A stretch of DNA of 64,000 nt from assembly GCF_003012705.1 (NCBI RefSeq), contig NZ_PXYL01000002.1:434001-498000 (forward strand). Reading direction: 5' to 3'. Position numbers and translations under genes: made by a program. The stretch is from Pseudaminobacter soli (ex Li et al. 2025). Its GTDB lineage: Bacteria > Pseudomonadota > Alphaproteobacteria > Rhizobiales > Rhizobiaceae. Every line of letters begins with the position of its first letter. The first letter of the stretch is position 1. Positions 42,779 to 52,449 of this stretch are shown one piece after another. The notes beneath the pieces were generated by a model, which saw only the letters and a list, made by a program, of their open reading frames with translations, ran no database searches and was not told the origin of the DNA.

Positions 42779-44020
42779 ATGAACGAGATGCGGCAAATTC
42801 GGGCCAAAAGCGGCACCAATCTCGGCGGCGCAAGCGCGCACAACCGCCGCGTCATGATCGATGCGCTCAGGGTCAACGGTGCGCTGTCCCGTGCAGACCT
42901 CGCGCGAGCGACCCGGCTGACGCCGCAGACGGTCTCCAACATCATCGAGGAATTGTCGCGCGACGGGCTGGTGATGTCGCAAGGCGTCTTGCGCAAGGGC
43001 AGGGGGCAGCCGGCCACGCTCTACCGGCTCGTGCCCGAGGGCGCCTTCGCCATCGGCCTGCAGATCGACAGGCATGTGACGCGCGCCATCGCGGTCAATC
43101 TGGTCGGCGACGTTCTGGCGCGGATGGAGGCCAATCTTCCCGAAGGCGGGCCGACCGAGGGCGTGAAAGTGGTGCTCGGCCTCGTCGAACGCGCACGCCT
43201 CGAGCTATGTGGCCGCATTCCGCAGGCAGAAGAGCGGCTCGTGGGCCTCAGCATCGCAATGCCCGGACCGTTCGGCATCAGCGCGCCCTATGGCGATCCT
43301 TGGGCGATGACGGCGTGGCAGAACTTTCCGCTCGTGCAGACCGTCGCCGCAGGAACCGGCCTGGAGGTCGCACTTCAGAACGACGCGGCGGCGGCCGCGA
43401 CGGCCGAAAAGCTGCTCGGCGCCGCCCATGGCGTCGACCATGCCATCTGCGTTTTCCTTGGTTACGGCCTTGGCGCAGGGCTCATCGTCAATGGGGAGCG
43501 CTATGGCGGCGCCTATGGCAATGCCGGCGAAATCGGCATGGTGCTGGCGCTGTCACCGGACAATGCGGGCAGCGTCGCCCCGCTGGAGCATTTTGCGTCG
43601 ATCGCCTCGCTGTGTAAGGCACTCGAGCTCGATCCGGCCGATCCGGAGCTGTTCGCGCTGATCGCCGATGCCGTCACGCGCGCCGACCGACGTGTGGAAA
43701 ACTGGATCGACAAGGCGGCCGAGCGCCTGCGATGGACGGTGCAACTCCTGGAATCGGTGTTCGATCCGCAGACGATCATCCTTTGCGGCGGCGCGCCGCG
43801 CTCGCTCATCGAAAAATTGGTGGAGCGGATGCAGCCCTTGCTGTCCTCGGTGTCCGAGCGAAAGGAACGTTTTCCGCAGCCGCGCCTGCAGCCCGGCCTT
43901 GGCGATCCCTGGGCGGTGGCGCTCGGCGCGGCGGCAGAGCCCATCTCCCGTGCCTTCGACCCGCGCTTTTCGGCTATCCTGAAGGCGCGGCCAGCGTCGG
44001 ACTACATGTTCCGGTCTTGA
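42779..44020 (+). CDS. ROK-family transcriptional regulator
   Basis: This is a 413-residue repressor-type ROK protein. It has an N-terminal winged helix (about residues 18-85, with NRRVMIDALRVNGALSRADLARATRLTPQTVSNIIEEL split over it) and a C-terminal sugar-kinase-like domain (IAVNLVGDVLARME, LQNDAAAAATAE, GYGLGAGLIVNGERYGGAYGNAGEIG). The CxCGxxGCxE zinc motif of NagC/Mlc-type ROK proteins is not present. The ATG at 42779 gives MNEMRQIRAKSG. It diverges from the carbohydrate transporter operon across a 194-base AT-rich gap and probably represses it until a sugar is bound. Confidence 0.9.
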   Translation: MNEMRQIRAKSGTNLGGASAHNRRVMIDALRVNGALSRADLARATRLTPQTVSNIIEELSRDGLVMSQGVLRKGRGQPATLYRLVPEGAFAIGLQIDRHVTRAIAVNLVGDVLARMEANLPEGGPTEGVKVVLGLVERARLELCGRIPQAEERLVGLSIAMPGPFGISAPYGDPWAMTAWQNFPLVQTVAAGTGLEVALQNDAAAAATAEKLLGAAHGVDHAICVFLGYGLGAGLIVNGERYGGAYGNAGEIGMVLALSPDNAGSVAPLEHFASIASLCKALELDPADPELFALIADAVTRADRRVENWIDKAAERLRWTVQLLESVFDPQTIILCGGAPRSLIEKLVERMQPLLSSVSERKERFPQPRLQPGLGDPWAVALGAAAEPISRAFDPRFSAILKARPASDYMFRS

Positions 44021-44163
44021 ACTAAAGCGTCAGCGTAGCGAGCCCCTGGCGAAATCAAAATCCGGGCTCGCCTTTGCGTTTGGGGCCTCCACCCCTGATT
44101 TGGCACAAGTGCGTAACGTCTGCAGGCGTAGTACATTGTGCCGGACAGATGGCGGAGAAGACG

Positions 44164-46461
44164 ATGGCCAGAGAAAGTCGTCAAGGACGCGGCCGGATGG
44201 CTTGCGTGGCGTGCTTTCTGTTGATCGTCGCGTCACAGGCCAGTGCCGCGACCGCACCAGATTCAGCGGCTGCCGGGGTGGGCTTGACCGGCTCCAGCGA
44301 AGGTATCTTCGTGCTGGAACTCGTGCTTCTGCTTGTCGTGGGACGCGGCCTTGGCGAGCTTTTTCAGCGGTTCGACCAGCCAGCGATCATGGGCCAGCTC
44401 ATTGGCGGCATCCTTCTCGGGCCGACCTTGTTCGGCTGGCTTTGGCCATCCCTGCAGCACAGCGTCTTTCCGTCCGATCCAGCTCAGAAGAGCATGATCG
44501 AGGCGGTGTCCCAGCTGGGTATCCTGCTGCTGCTCATGCTTACGGGCATGGAGACCGACCTCAAGCTGGTGCGTCGGGTCGGCGCCGCCTGCCTCTCCAT
44601 ATCGACGGCAGGCATAATCGTCCCCTTCGTCTTAGGCTTCGCGTTTTCGTTCTTCCTGCCGCAATCGCTGTTGCCCGATCCGAACCAGCGCCTGGTCGCC
44701 GGGATATTCTTAGGCACGGCGCTGTCGATCTCGTCGGTAAAGATCGTGGCCATGGTGGTTCGCGAGATGAACTTCATGCGCCGCAATCTGGGGCAGATCA
44801 TCGTTTCCTCCGCCATCATCGAGGACACGATCGGCTGGCTCATCATCGCCGTCACCTTCGGCATCGCCACGCATGGGAAGGTCGAGCCACTGTCCTTGAT
44901 GGGCACAGTCGCGGCGCTCGCGGCCTTCATGATCTTCAGCTTCACCATCGGGCGGCGGATTGTCTTTTCGTTGATCCGCTGGAGCAATGACGAGCTCCAG
45001 AGCGAGTACGCTGTCATCACCGTGATCCTCATCATCATGGGAACCATGGCCTGGATCACCAACCTGATTGGCGTCCATACGGTGCTCGGCGCCTTCGTGG
45101 CCGGTATTCTGATCGGCGAGTCGCCAATCCTGTCGCGGCACATCGAGGCGCAGTTGCGGGGCATCATCACCGCGCTGTTCATGCCGGTGTTCTTCGGCAT
45201 GGCCGGGCTATCGGCGAACCTTACCGTGCTTGCAGATCCGTACCTCGCCCTGCTTACCGTGGCACTCATCGCGATTGCCAGCGTCGGCAAGTTCAGCGGT
45301 GCCTTCCTTGGCGGAAGGGCCGCCGGCATGTCCTGGAAAGAAGCGACGGCCGTCGGCTGTGCAATGAACGCACGCGGCTCGACCGAGGTCATCGTGGCGA
45401 GCATCGGCCTGTCGGCAAATATCCTGTCGGGCACCCTTTTCACCATGATCGTCACCATGGCGGTCTGCACGACCCTGTCGATGCCGCCCATGCTGCGTTG
45501 GGCGCTCCGGCGACTGCCGATGGGCGTTGAGGAGAAAGAGCGTATCGAGCATGAAGCGCTGGACGAGCGCGGCTTCGTGGCCGGATTGGAACGTCTGCTT
45601 GTCATCGTGGACGACAGCGCCATTGGGAAGTTCACCACGCGGCTTGCCGGCATAATCGGGGGCGGCAGCGGCATGCCGATCACACTGTTGCGCCAGCATG
45701 CAGACCTGTCCTCATGCCTGCCCGGTGGCAAACCTCGCGAACATGTCAGGCAGTTGAGGAGGGCGGCAAAGTCGAGCGCCAACGCCGTGCAGCAGGACGA
45801 AGGTACCGAGGTGGAGGAGATTCACCTGACCGCGCGGAATGAGATCCCAGTGACCACCGAGGCTGTGGCTGGCGAATCCCGCAAAGGATATGACTTGCTC
45901 TTCGTGGGGCTGGCCGGGAGCACAAGCGGCAACGGAGCTTTCGCACCCAGGCTCCACGATATCGCCGCCGGGTTTGACGGAGCGCTCTGTCTTGTCTTGC
46001 AAGGGGAGGCGAATGCCCGCCCGATGCCCAGGCTCACCAAGGGTTCGACCATCCTCGTCCCGATCAACGGAACGGAGGTCGCGCGCCGAGCTGCGGACAT
46101 AGCCCTGGCACTGGCGCGGCCGCGCAAGGCGCATGTCAAGGTCCTCTATGTAATTCGCGAAAAGCGGGTCGGTCGGCGCCCTTCCATATCCCGCTGGCGG
46201 GAGGAGGCAATGCTCAAGGAAATCGTGGAACTCGCGGACCGGTACGATGTGCCGGTTCGGACGGTGATCCGCACACATGCCAGCGCCGATGAGGCGATCT
46301 GTCGTGAAGCGAGGCAGGCCGCGCTCGTGGTCATGGGCGCGGCACAGCGGCCCGGATCCGACTTGTTCTTTGGGCCCACCGCGATGTCTGTTGTCGCTAA
46401 ATGCCCGCAGCCGATCGTGCTTGTAGCCAGCGAACGCGGACTGCGCGCCGGACAGGGCTGA
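44164..46461 (+). CDS. CPA2-type cation/proton antiporter with C-terminal UspA-like domain
   Basis: This 765-residue membrane protein has a leader (CVACFLLIVASQASAA) followed by about twelve transmembrane segments to about residue 440. Typical antiporter segments are GELFQRFDQPAIMGQLIGGILLGP, LMLTGMETDLKLVRR, and GCAMNARGSTEVIVASIGL near the sixth to eleventh helices. The C-terminal cytoplasmic part contains a universal-stress-like domain (STILVPINGTEVARRAADIALALARPRKAHVKVLYV and ALVVMGAAQRPG). It is likely a Na+/H+ or K+/H+ exchanger with nucleotide-responsive regulation. The ATG at 44164 follows GGAGAAG. It stands alone, with a hairpin just after its stop. Confidence 0.88.
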   Translation: MARESRQGRGRMACVACFLLIVASQASAATAPDSAAAGVGLTGSSEGIFVLELVLLLVVGRGLGELFQRFDQPAIMGQLIGGILLGPTLFGWLWPSLQHSVFPSDPAQKSMIEAVSQLGILLLLMLTGMETDLKLVRRVGAACLSISTAGIIVPFVLGFAFSFFLPQSLLPDPNQRLVAGIFLGTALSISSVKIVAMVVREMNFMRRNLGQIIVSSAIIEDTIGWLIIAVTFGIATHGKVEPLSLMGTVAALAAFMIFSFTIGRRIVFSLIRWSNDELQSEYAVITVILIIMGTMAWITNLIGVHTVLGAFVAGILIGESPILSRHIEAQLRGIITALFMPVFFGMAGLSANLTVLADPYLALLTVALIAIASVGKFSGAFLGGRAAGMSWKEATAVGCAMNARGSTEVIVASIGLSANILSGTLFTMIVTMAVCTTLSMPPMLRWALRRLPMGVEEKERIEHEALDERGFVAGLERLLVIVDDSAIGKFTTRLAGIIGGGSGMPITLLRQHADLSSCLPGGKPREHVRQLRRAAKSSANAVQQDEGTEVEEIHLTARNEIPVTTEAVAGESRKGYDLLFVGLAGSTSGNGAFAPRLHDIAAGFDGALCLVLQGEANARPMPRLTKGSTILVPINGTEVARRAADIALALARPRKAHVKVLYVIREKRVGRRPSISRWREEAMLKEIVELADRYDVPVRTVIRTHASADEAICREARQAALVVMGAAQRPGSDLFFGPTAMSVVAKCPQPIVLVASERGLRAGQG

Positions 46462-46463
46462 TA

Positions 46464-46479
46464 CAACACCCGCGTGTTG
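46464..46479 (+). other. hairpin after antiporter gene
   Basis: CAACAC (46464-46469) and GTGTTG (46474-46479) form a 6-bp stem with a CCGC loop two bases after the stop codon. There is no U-tract; it may protect the transcript end. Confidence 0.35.
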
Positions 46480-46569
46480 GAGGAACGTTTGCCGCCAACC
46501 CTTGTTAACGGGAGGGGAAGGGCATCAGATCGCCGGCCGATCTTTTTGTGGTGAGATAGGCAGTCTGAG

Positions 46570-46743
46570 ATGAAGGAACCCAGCAAGGCAAGGGATCATC
46601 ACTCAAAGGGTCCCGTCTTTTCAGCCGAGCAGGCACGGCAAGGCGAGATAGTCTTGCGCACCCGAACGCGGCGACTGATTTTCATTGCCGGGCTGGCAGG
46701 CATCGTTGTGCTGGCTCTTCTCCTGGCCATCTTCGCCAGGTAA
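46570..46743 (+). CDS. 57-residue single-span membrane peptide
   Basis: This short gene encodes a polar N-terminal half (MKEPSKARDHHSKGPVFSAE, then QARQGEIVLRTRTRR) and a single hydrophobic helix (LIFIAGLAGIVVLALLLAIFAR) that ends at the C-terminus. The composition and the R-rich cytoplasmic flank followed by one span argue that it is real. Similar short peptides containing ARQGEI-LRT occur in rhizobial genomes, as far as I recall. The function is unknown. It converges with the MgtC-family gene (9-base gap) and lies downstream of the antiporter. The ribosome site is weak, so expression is not certain. Confidence 0.6.
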   Translation: MKEPSKARDHHSKGPVFSAEQARQGEIVLRTRTRRLIFIAGLAGIVVLALLLAIFAR

Positions 46744-46752
46744 CGGCATGCA

Positions 46753-47454
46753 TTAGCCCGTAGTCTCGCTGGACATGCGAATTTCCTCGACGTCACCGTA
46801 TTGCGCAAGCGTCGCCAGCAGGGCCGGCGGCAGTTCGGAAGGCTCGGGCCGGGTCCAAGAGACATCAAACACGAACCGTCGCGCACCGGCGCGGCCAAGG
46901 CGATCCGTGCCGGCAAGCCGCGCCTCATAGCCGAGCGGCTTGAGGATGGCGGCAAGATCGGGCGCTGTCACACCACCGGTGCCGAGCGCCACCATGGCGT
47001 GGTGCTCGCGCGGGATTCTGAGATCGACCCATTTCAGGGCCAGCAACGTCACCAGCGAGAGCAGGGTGCCGGCAAATCCAAGCCAGAGCTGTCCTCCGCC
47101 GAATGCCAGGCCTATGGCCGTCATCACCCAAAGCGTTGCCGCCGTCGTAACCCCGCTGACAAGATCGCCCTTTCTCAAAATGGTGCCGCCGCCGATGAAG
47201 CCGACCCCGGTAAGCACGCCGAGCGGAAAGCGCAGCACATCCATAACGGCGAAGGAGTCGGGGGTCTTGCCGCCGACGGACAGCAGTAAGTTGGCCTGGA
47301 CCATGCTGATGGCCGCTGCGAGCCCGACCAGTATCGTGGTCCGGAGGCCCGCGGCCTTGCCATGGGCTTCACGGTTCAAGCCGATCAGCGCGCCGGCTAT
47401 CAGTGTAAGGAGAAGGCGAAGCAGAATCTCCTGCCAGCTTGGGTTCAGTGGCAT
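46753..47454 (-). CDS. MgtC/SapB-family membrane protein
   Basis: This is a 233-residue protein. It has a hydrophobic N-terminal domain of about five segments (RLLLTLIAGALIGLNREAHGKAAGLRTTILVGLAAAISM, FPLGVLTGVGFIGGGTILRKG, VSGVTTAATLWVMTAIGLAFGGGQ) and a C-terminal cytoplasmic domain of about 85 residues that looks ACT-like. The GLNREAHGKAAGLRT and GFIGGGTI segments are the family hallmark. MgtC proteins influence magnesium and phosphate homeostasis and, in some pathogens, intracellular survival. No neighbouring magnesium transporter gene is seen. Confidence 0.9.
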   Translation of the reverse strand: MPLNPSWQEILLRLLLTLIAGALIGLNREAHGKAAGLRTTILVGLAAAISMVQANLLLSVGGKTPDSFAVMDVLRFPLGVLTGVGFIGGGTILRKGDLVSGVTTAATLWVMTAIGLAFGGGQLWLGFAGTLLSLVTLLALKWVDLRIPREHHAMVALGTGGVTAPDLAAILKPLGYEARLAGTDRLGRAGARRFVFDVSWTRPEPSELPPALLATLAQYGDVEEIRMSSETTG

Positions 47455-47656
47455 GCCCGACCTCTCCGCATCGCCAACCGACTAATCCTGACTGATCTAA
47501 ATGCGCCATCACCGGCCGAGTTCCTCGGCTGTCTGTTCGCCCATGCTGCGAACTCGAAGCTATCGCTTCATCCCCTTGGACGTAACACGAGCGTGGGCTA
47601 GACTGTTGGGGGTAGATATCGCCATTCAGGCGCATTTCGCGCGAGGAGGGCGGTTC

Positions 47657-48238
47657 ATGTTCAGTCGCCGATCGTTCGTGCTCGGGCTGGTCGCTTCGTT
47701 TCTGGTACCCCAGGTTGGCATTGCGGGGCATAGAGCGTCGGCGGTTAGGCATAAGAGGCACTTTGTTCTCAATCCAAAATACGCGCCACAGTCGGTCGCA
47801 TTCTCCCGCGACTATCCGCCCGGCACGGTGGTCGTCGACCCACATAAGAGGTTTCTCTACTTGGTCGAACAGCCGGGCGTAGCGCGCCGTTACGGCGTTG
47901 GCGTGGGCAAGGCAGGATTGGCTTGGTCTGGCCGCGCCGTTGTCGGTCGCAAGGAAGAATGGCCGCATTGGAAACCGACCAAGGACATGATCCGGCGCAA
48001 TCGGCGCGAATATGGCAAATATGCCAAAGGCCTGGAGGGTGGCCCTCACAATCCGCTCGGTGCTCGTGCGCTCTACCTCTATCAGGGAGGACGTGACACC
48101 CTCTATCGGATCCATGGCACCAACGCGCCATGGACGATCGGCCGTGCCGTATCCAATGGCTGCATCCGCATGCTGAACGCGCACGTAGAGGACCTTTACA
48201 ACCGCGTGAAAGTTGGGACGCCGGTAGTTGTCCTTTAG
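47657..48238 (+). CDS. L,D-transpeptidase (YkuD domain)
   Basis: This is an exported 193-residue protein. The N-terminus MFSRRSFVLGLVASFLVPQ resembles a signal sequence with a twin-arginine-like SRRSF. The YkuD domain spans about residues 55-193 and contains the catalytic motif with His153 (IHGTNAPWTIG) and Cys169 (SNGCIRM). It forms 3-3 cross-links in peptidoglycan or attaches proteins to it. The ATG follows a strong GAGGAGG site. It stands alone. Alphaproteobacteria carry many such enzymes. Confidence 0.92.
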   Translation: MFSRRSFVLGLVASFLVPQVGIAGHRASAVRHKRHFVLNPKYAPQSVAFSRDYPPGTVVVDPHKRFLYLVEQPGVARRYGVGVGKAGLAWSGRAVVGRKEEWPHWKPTKDMIRRNRREYGKYAKGLEGGPHNPLGARALYLYQGGRDTLYRIHGTNAPWTIGRAVSNGCIRMLNAHVEDLYNRVKVGTPVVVL

Positions 48239-48469
48239 GGACCCTAGACGGCTGAGTTGGACGCATCCAAGTATGACGACGCCGACATTCGCCGCGCAGC
48301 GCCTCCGACACGGTCATCGAAATGCGAGCATAAGCCTCGACGGAAAGCACCGAAGCCGATTGCGATCCGCTTCGGTTACGGGAAATATGCGTGCCCAACG
48401 ATACGGCAAAGCAACTCCGGTTCCGGAAAAGCCAGCCACAAGCCGCGCGACGAGATTGGGCAATTGAGG

Positions 48470-51181
48470 ATGAAGCCGATCAGACAGACGAACCGGTCGG
48501 TGCGACGCAGCGCGATCCTGACGTCGCTCAAGCCGCATGCCGAGACCCGGTTCGTCCTCTTCATGGCGCCGGCTGGCTTCGGGAAGTCGACCACCATGTC
48601 TCAGTGGCGGGATCAGCTGGAAGCCGCCGGCCGCGTCACCGCATGGATGTCGTGCGAGCCCGATGACAACAACGAAGCCGCGTTCCTCGATCACTTCATC
48701 CAGGCCCTGAGACACGCGGTAAAGGACCCGGACGATCTGGACAGGTCGCATCGGTCGAGCCCCCTCTTGCGCCCGTCGGCAGTGCTCAACGCAATTGCTG
48801 CGGGCCTCGCGCATGACAGGGGGACAACCATCTTTGTCGACGATTATCACCTCGTGGAAAGCGAGGCCGTCAGGGGCTTTGTCGAGCAGCTCATAAGGCA
48901 GGCGCCTCCCAACGTCTCTTTCGTCATGGGCTCGCGGGATGTTCCCTCCTTGCCTCTTGCAAGGCTCAGGGTCACCGGCGATCTTTTCGAGATCGGACCG
49001 GACCAACTGCGCTTTGATCTTGAAGAAACCGACGCCTTTCTGAACGGGAAACTCGGTCTCAACGTGGCCCCAGACGCCCTCGATGTCCTTTGCGTTCGCA
49101 CCGAAGGCTGGGCCGCCGGTCTGCAACTCGCCTCGCTGTCAATTGGTCCGCAACGCCAGCCAGAGATTGTCGCCGCAACCCTGTCCGGTGCTCACCGCAA
49201 CATAGCGGATTTTCTGCTGACGGATGTCATGGCCAGACTGCGGCCGGAGCTTGTGCGTTTCTTGCTGCTCAGTTCGGTTTTCGAGCGCTTCGATGCGGAA
49301 GCCTGCCGGACCGTGCTCCGCGAGCGAGACGCCGCTTCGATCCTTGGCGAGATCGAGGCGCACAATCTGTTCCTCGTCGCACTGGATGATGAACGCCGAT
49401 GGTTCCGTTACCATCACCTGTTCCGGGACTTTTTGCGCCGGGAGCTCGAACGAAGAGAGCCGGACTTAATAGCATCCCTGCATCTTGCGGCAGCGGACTG
49501 GTTCGGCAAGACAGGGATGCTCGCCGAGGCCATCCGCCATGCGCTGACAGCAGGCGATCAAGGGCGGGCGGCCTCACTGGTAGAAAATAACGGCCTGGAA
49601 CTCATCGCTCAGTGCCAGCTGGTTTATGTGCGCCAGCTTCTGTCGCTGCTTCCTGCCAAGCTCGTCGGGCAGCGGGTTCGCCTGCAGCTCATCGCGCTCT
49701 GGCTTGCCGTGCACAGCAGCCAACCCGATGCAGCCCTGGAGGCTCTGGCAACCTCTCGCCGCCTCATCGAGAGCGGACCGGTCGACAAGTCAGACCCCGG
49801 AACCATGGCCGGCACTTCGATAGAGGTCGAGCTTGAGGTGTTGGCATCGGCCGTCTACAGCACCTTCGAGAAGTATGAGGAGGCTCGCGACAGCGCCCTT
49901 TCCGCCCTCAGGCACCTAGCTCCCGATGCCTGGTTCATGGAGGGGGCCGCAGCCAATGTGGCCGGCTATAACCACTATGCCCTGGGCAATCTTGACGAGG
50001 CCCGGCGCGCGCTGGGTTCCGCCCGCAAGGCCCATGACCGCAGCGGCAGTCTGTTGGGCACGACGATCGCCACCTGCTACCTTGCGGTTGTCGAACGCAG
50101 CGCAGCCTGTCTGCCCATCGCTGAGACCCTGCTTCGCGAAGCGATCGCGGAAGCTCGTGCTAAGGTCGGCCCGAATTCATACGCGGAAGCTTTGGCAGGT
50201 ACGCTCCTTTCTGAACTTGTCTACGAGACAGATTCCTCCGGCGAGGCGCTCTCGCTCGTCGAGACCCTTGGGCCTCTCATCGAAGGCTCCGTCATCATCC
50301 TCTACCCATTGGCAAGCTTGCCGACCTATGCCCGCGCTCTGGCCTTGAACGGGCGCTCGGAAGAGGCCCTGGAAATGCTCGGACGGATTTATGAGACCGT
50401 GCGCGGAACGGTTTATGTCCGGCTTGCGTCGACCCTTGTCCACGAACGTATCAGGCTCCTGCTCGAAAGAGGGGAAGTTCTCGTCGCCCGAAATTGCCTG
50501 GATAGCCATCGCGCCGGAGCAATCAGGGACGGAATGGACATAGCGAACGAATTCGAGTTCTTCGCCGAGGCGCGGCTGCTTATGGCCGAAGGCAAACATG
50601 CCGAAGCCGGTTCGATCCTCGACGCGCTCCTGGCAAGGACCCGAAGTACGGGACGAAGGCGCCGACACATACTAGCGCTCATACTGGCAGCCAAATTATG
50701 CCACCTCGACAGGATGCACTCGGAAGCCCTGCAGCATCTCGTTGAAGCACTTAAGCTTGCCCAGTCATCGGGCTTCATCCGATCATTTGCCGACGAGGGA
50801 TTGCCGATGGCTGAAATGCTGGAGGCGCTTCTGGCGGGTTCGGCACTAGAACCGCCGCTGCATGGCTACGTGCGGAAAATCCTGAGCGTCACGCAAAAGA
50901 GCCACCAGCTCGGCGGAGCCCCTCGAGAGATCGAGCCAGATGGCCTCCACGGTCTCACGGCGCGGGAACTGGAGCTACTCGAAAGCCTGTCGGACGGGCT
51001 TTCCAACAAGGAGATTGCGACAGCGCTCTCGCTCAGTGAGACCACCGTCAAATGGCACCTGAAGAATATCTTCGGCAAGCTCGCCGTTGCCAACCGCGTG
51101 CAGGCGGTCCGTGCGGCGCAAGCTGTGCTGCAGCCCCACTCGAAAGGAGGGGGAAGAAAATTGCAGACCACCCTCCTTTAG
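48470..51181 (+). CDS. LuxR-family regulator, MalT-like (ATPase-TPR-HTH)
   Basis: This is a very large regulator (903 residues from ATG 48470). An N-terminal NTPase has Walker A APAGFGKST at about residues 33-41 and a Walker B-like TIFVDDYHLVES. A tetratricopeptide-rich middle (about 380-800) follows. The C-terminal LuxR helix-turn-helix is LTARELELLESLSDGLSNKE followed by KWHLKNIFGKLAVANRVQAVRAA. MalT-like proteins are activated by ATP and an inducer. The start is uncertain, because the frame is open for 71 codons upstream and the ribosome site abuts the ATG. It lies upstream, on the same strand, of the deacetylase-transporter operon and may regulate it. Confidence 0.88.
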   Translation: MKPIRQTNRSVRRSAILTSLKPHAETRFVLFMAPAGFGKSTTMSQWRDQLEAAGRVTAWMSCEPDDNNEAAFLDHFIQALRHAVKDPDDLDRSHRSSPLLRPSAVLNAIAAGLAHDRGTTIFVDDYHLVESEAVRGFVEQLIRQAPPNVSFVMGSRDVPSLPLARLRVTGDLFEIGPDQLRFDLEETDAFLNGKLGLNVAPDALDVLCVRTEGWAAGLQLASLSIGPQRQPEIVAATLSGAHRNIADFLLTDVMARLRPELVRFLLLSSVFERFDAEACRTVLRERDAASILGEIEAHNLFLVALDDERRWFRYHHLFRDFLRRELERREPDLIASLHLAAADWFGKTGMLAEAIRHALTAGDQGRAASLVENNGLELIAQCQLVYVRQLLSLLPAKLVGQRVRLQLIALWLAVHSSQPDAALEALATSRRLIESGPVDKSDPGTMAGTSIEVELEVLASAVYSTFEKYEEARDSALSALRHLAPDAWFMEGAAANVAGYNHYALGNLDEARRALGSARKAHDRSGSLLGTTIATCYLAVVERSAACLPIAETLLREAIAEARAKVGPNSYAEALAGTLLSELVYETDSSGEALSLVETLGPLIEGSVIILYPLASLPTYARALALNGRSEEALEMLGRIYETVRGTVYVRLASTLVHERIRLLLERGEVLVARNCLDSHRAGAIRDGMDIANEFEFFAEARLLMAEGKHAEAGSILDALLARTRSTGRRRRHILALILAAKLCHLDRMHSEALQHLVEALKLAQSSGFIRSFADEGLPMAEMLEALLAGSALEPPLHGYVRKILSVTQKSHQLGGAPREIEPDGLHGLTARELELLESLSDGLSNKEIATALSLSETTVKWHLKNIFGKLAVANRVQAVRAAQAVLQPHSKGGGRKLQTTLL

Positions 51182-51324
51182 GGTCGGGTACACTGCTCCT
51201 TAGCCTGCTAATGCAATTTCCAGTCAGATGGCGGTTCGGTGTGCCGAGGGCGGCCTAGTCCCCGGGTCGGCTGATCGAGCTACGCGACGCGCAAAATTTC
51301 GGAATGATTTCAAGGATCGAGGCC

Positions 51325-52446
51325 ATGGCGACCGGGTTCTGCTACCACGAACACCTGATGTGGCACGACACCGGCCCGAGCGCCGACATGATGCCGCCCG
51401 GCAAGTTCGTCGAACCGGGCCGTCACCTTGAATCGCCGGGCTCCAAGCGCCGCCTTCACAGCCTGATGCAGGTCAGCGGCCTTGCGCGCCACCTGGTTCC
51501 GCTCATGCCGGAACCGGTCTCTGTCGAAGATCTGCTACGGGTACATACCCGGCGCCATGTGGACAACATCAAGTCGCTGAGCGAAGGCGGCAGCAGCTTC
51601 GCCGGTCCCCAGGCGCCAATCGGGTTCAACAGCTTTGAGATCGCTCTTCTCTCGGCCGGCGCGACCTACACTGCCATGCGCGCGGTGCTGACAGGACGGG
51701 TTGATAATGCCTATGCGCTTGCCCGCCCACCAGGCCACCACGCCGAACCGGACACGGCAATGGGCAACTGCCTGTTCTCCAACATCGGCGTTTCGATCCG
51801 CCGGCTTCAGGCCGAAGGGCTCGTTCGCCGCGTGGCGATGGTCGACTGGGATGTCCACCACGGCAATGGGACGGAGACCATCTTCTATTCCGATCCCTCC
51901 GTGCTCACCATCTCGCTGCATCAGGACAATCTTTATCCGACCGGCCGCGGCGCGATTACCGCCAATGGCGAAGGCGCAGGCCAGGGATACAACATCAACG
52001 TTCCTCTGCCCGCAGGCAGCGGCACAGGTGCATATGAGGCCGCTTTCGATCGGGTGGTGATACCTGCCGTCCGCGCGTTTGGCCCCGACCTCGTGGTCGT
52101 CGCATCGGGCTTCGACGCCTCCGGCTTCGATCCGCTTGGCCGCATGATGCTGAACAGCGAATGCTTCCGGCGACTTGCCGCGCGCATGGTTGCGCTTGCC
52201 GCCGAGACTTGCGAGGGCCGTCTCGTAATGTCCCATGAAGGCGGATATTCCGAAGGCTATGTGCCCTTCTGTGGACACGCCGTCATCGAGACCCTCGCCA
52301 ACCAGCGCACGGACGTTGTCGACCCGCTGTCCGACCATATCGACGAGTGGGCCGGGCATGACGTCCAGCCATCCCAGGAAAAAGTGATCTCCGAGGCAGA
52401 GGACCTTGTGGCGCGGCTGCGGTCGCGATTGGCAAGTGCGGCCTGA
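51325..52446 (+). CDS. histone-deacetylase-family amidohydrolase (acetylpolyamine type)
   Basis: This is a zinc-dependent deacetylase fold of 373 residues. It has the tandem histidines in ARPPGHHAEPD (138-139) and zinc ligands Asp176 and His178 in DWDVHHGNGT, plus Asp264 in ASGFDASGFDP. It lacks a signal peptide. Bacterial members deacetylate acetylpolyamines or acetylated amides. The ATG at 51325 has AAGGA eight bases upstream. Another ATG at 51304 has no site. It is the first gene of an operon with an amide-type ABC transporter, so it likely acts on the imported compound. Confidence 0.88.
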   Translation: MATGFCYHEHLMWHDTGPSADMMPPGKFVEPGRHLESPGSKRRLHSLMQVSGLARHLVPLMPEPVSVEDLLRVHTRRHVDNIKSLSEGGSSFAGPQAPIGFNSFEIALLSAGATYTAMRAVLTGRVDNAYALARPPGHHAEPDTAMGNCLFSNIGVSIRRLQAEGLVRRVAMVDWDVHHGNGTETIFYSDPSVLTISLHQDNLYPTGRGAITANGEGAGQGYNINVPLPAGSGTGAYEAAFDRVVIPAVRAFGPDLVVVASGFDASGFDPLGRMMLNSECFRRLAARMVALAAETCEGRLVMSHEGGYSEGYVPFCGHAVIETLANQRTDVVDPLSDHIDEWAGHDVQPSQEKVISEAEDLVARLRSRLASAA

Positions 52447-52449
52447 CCT

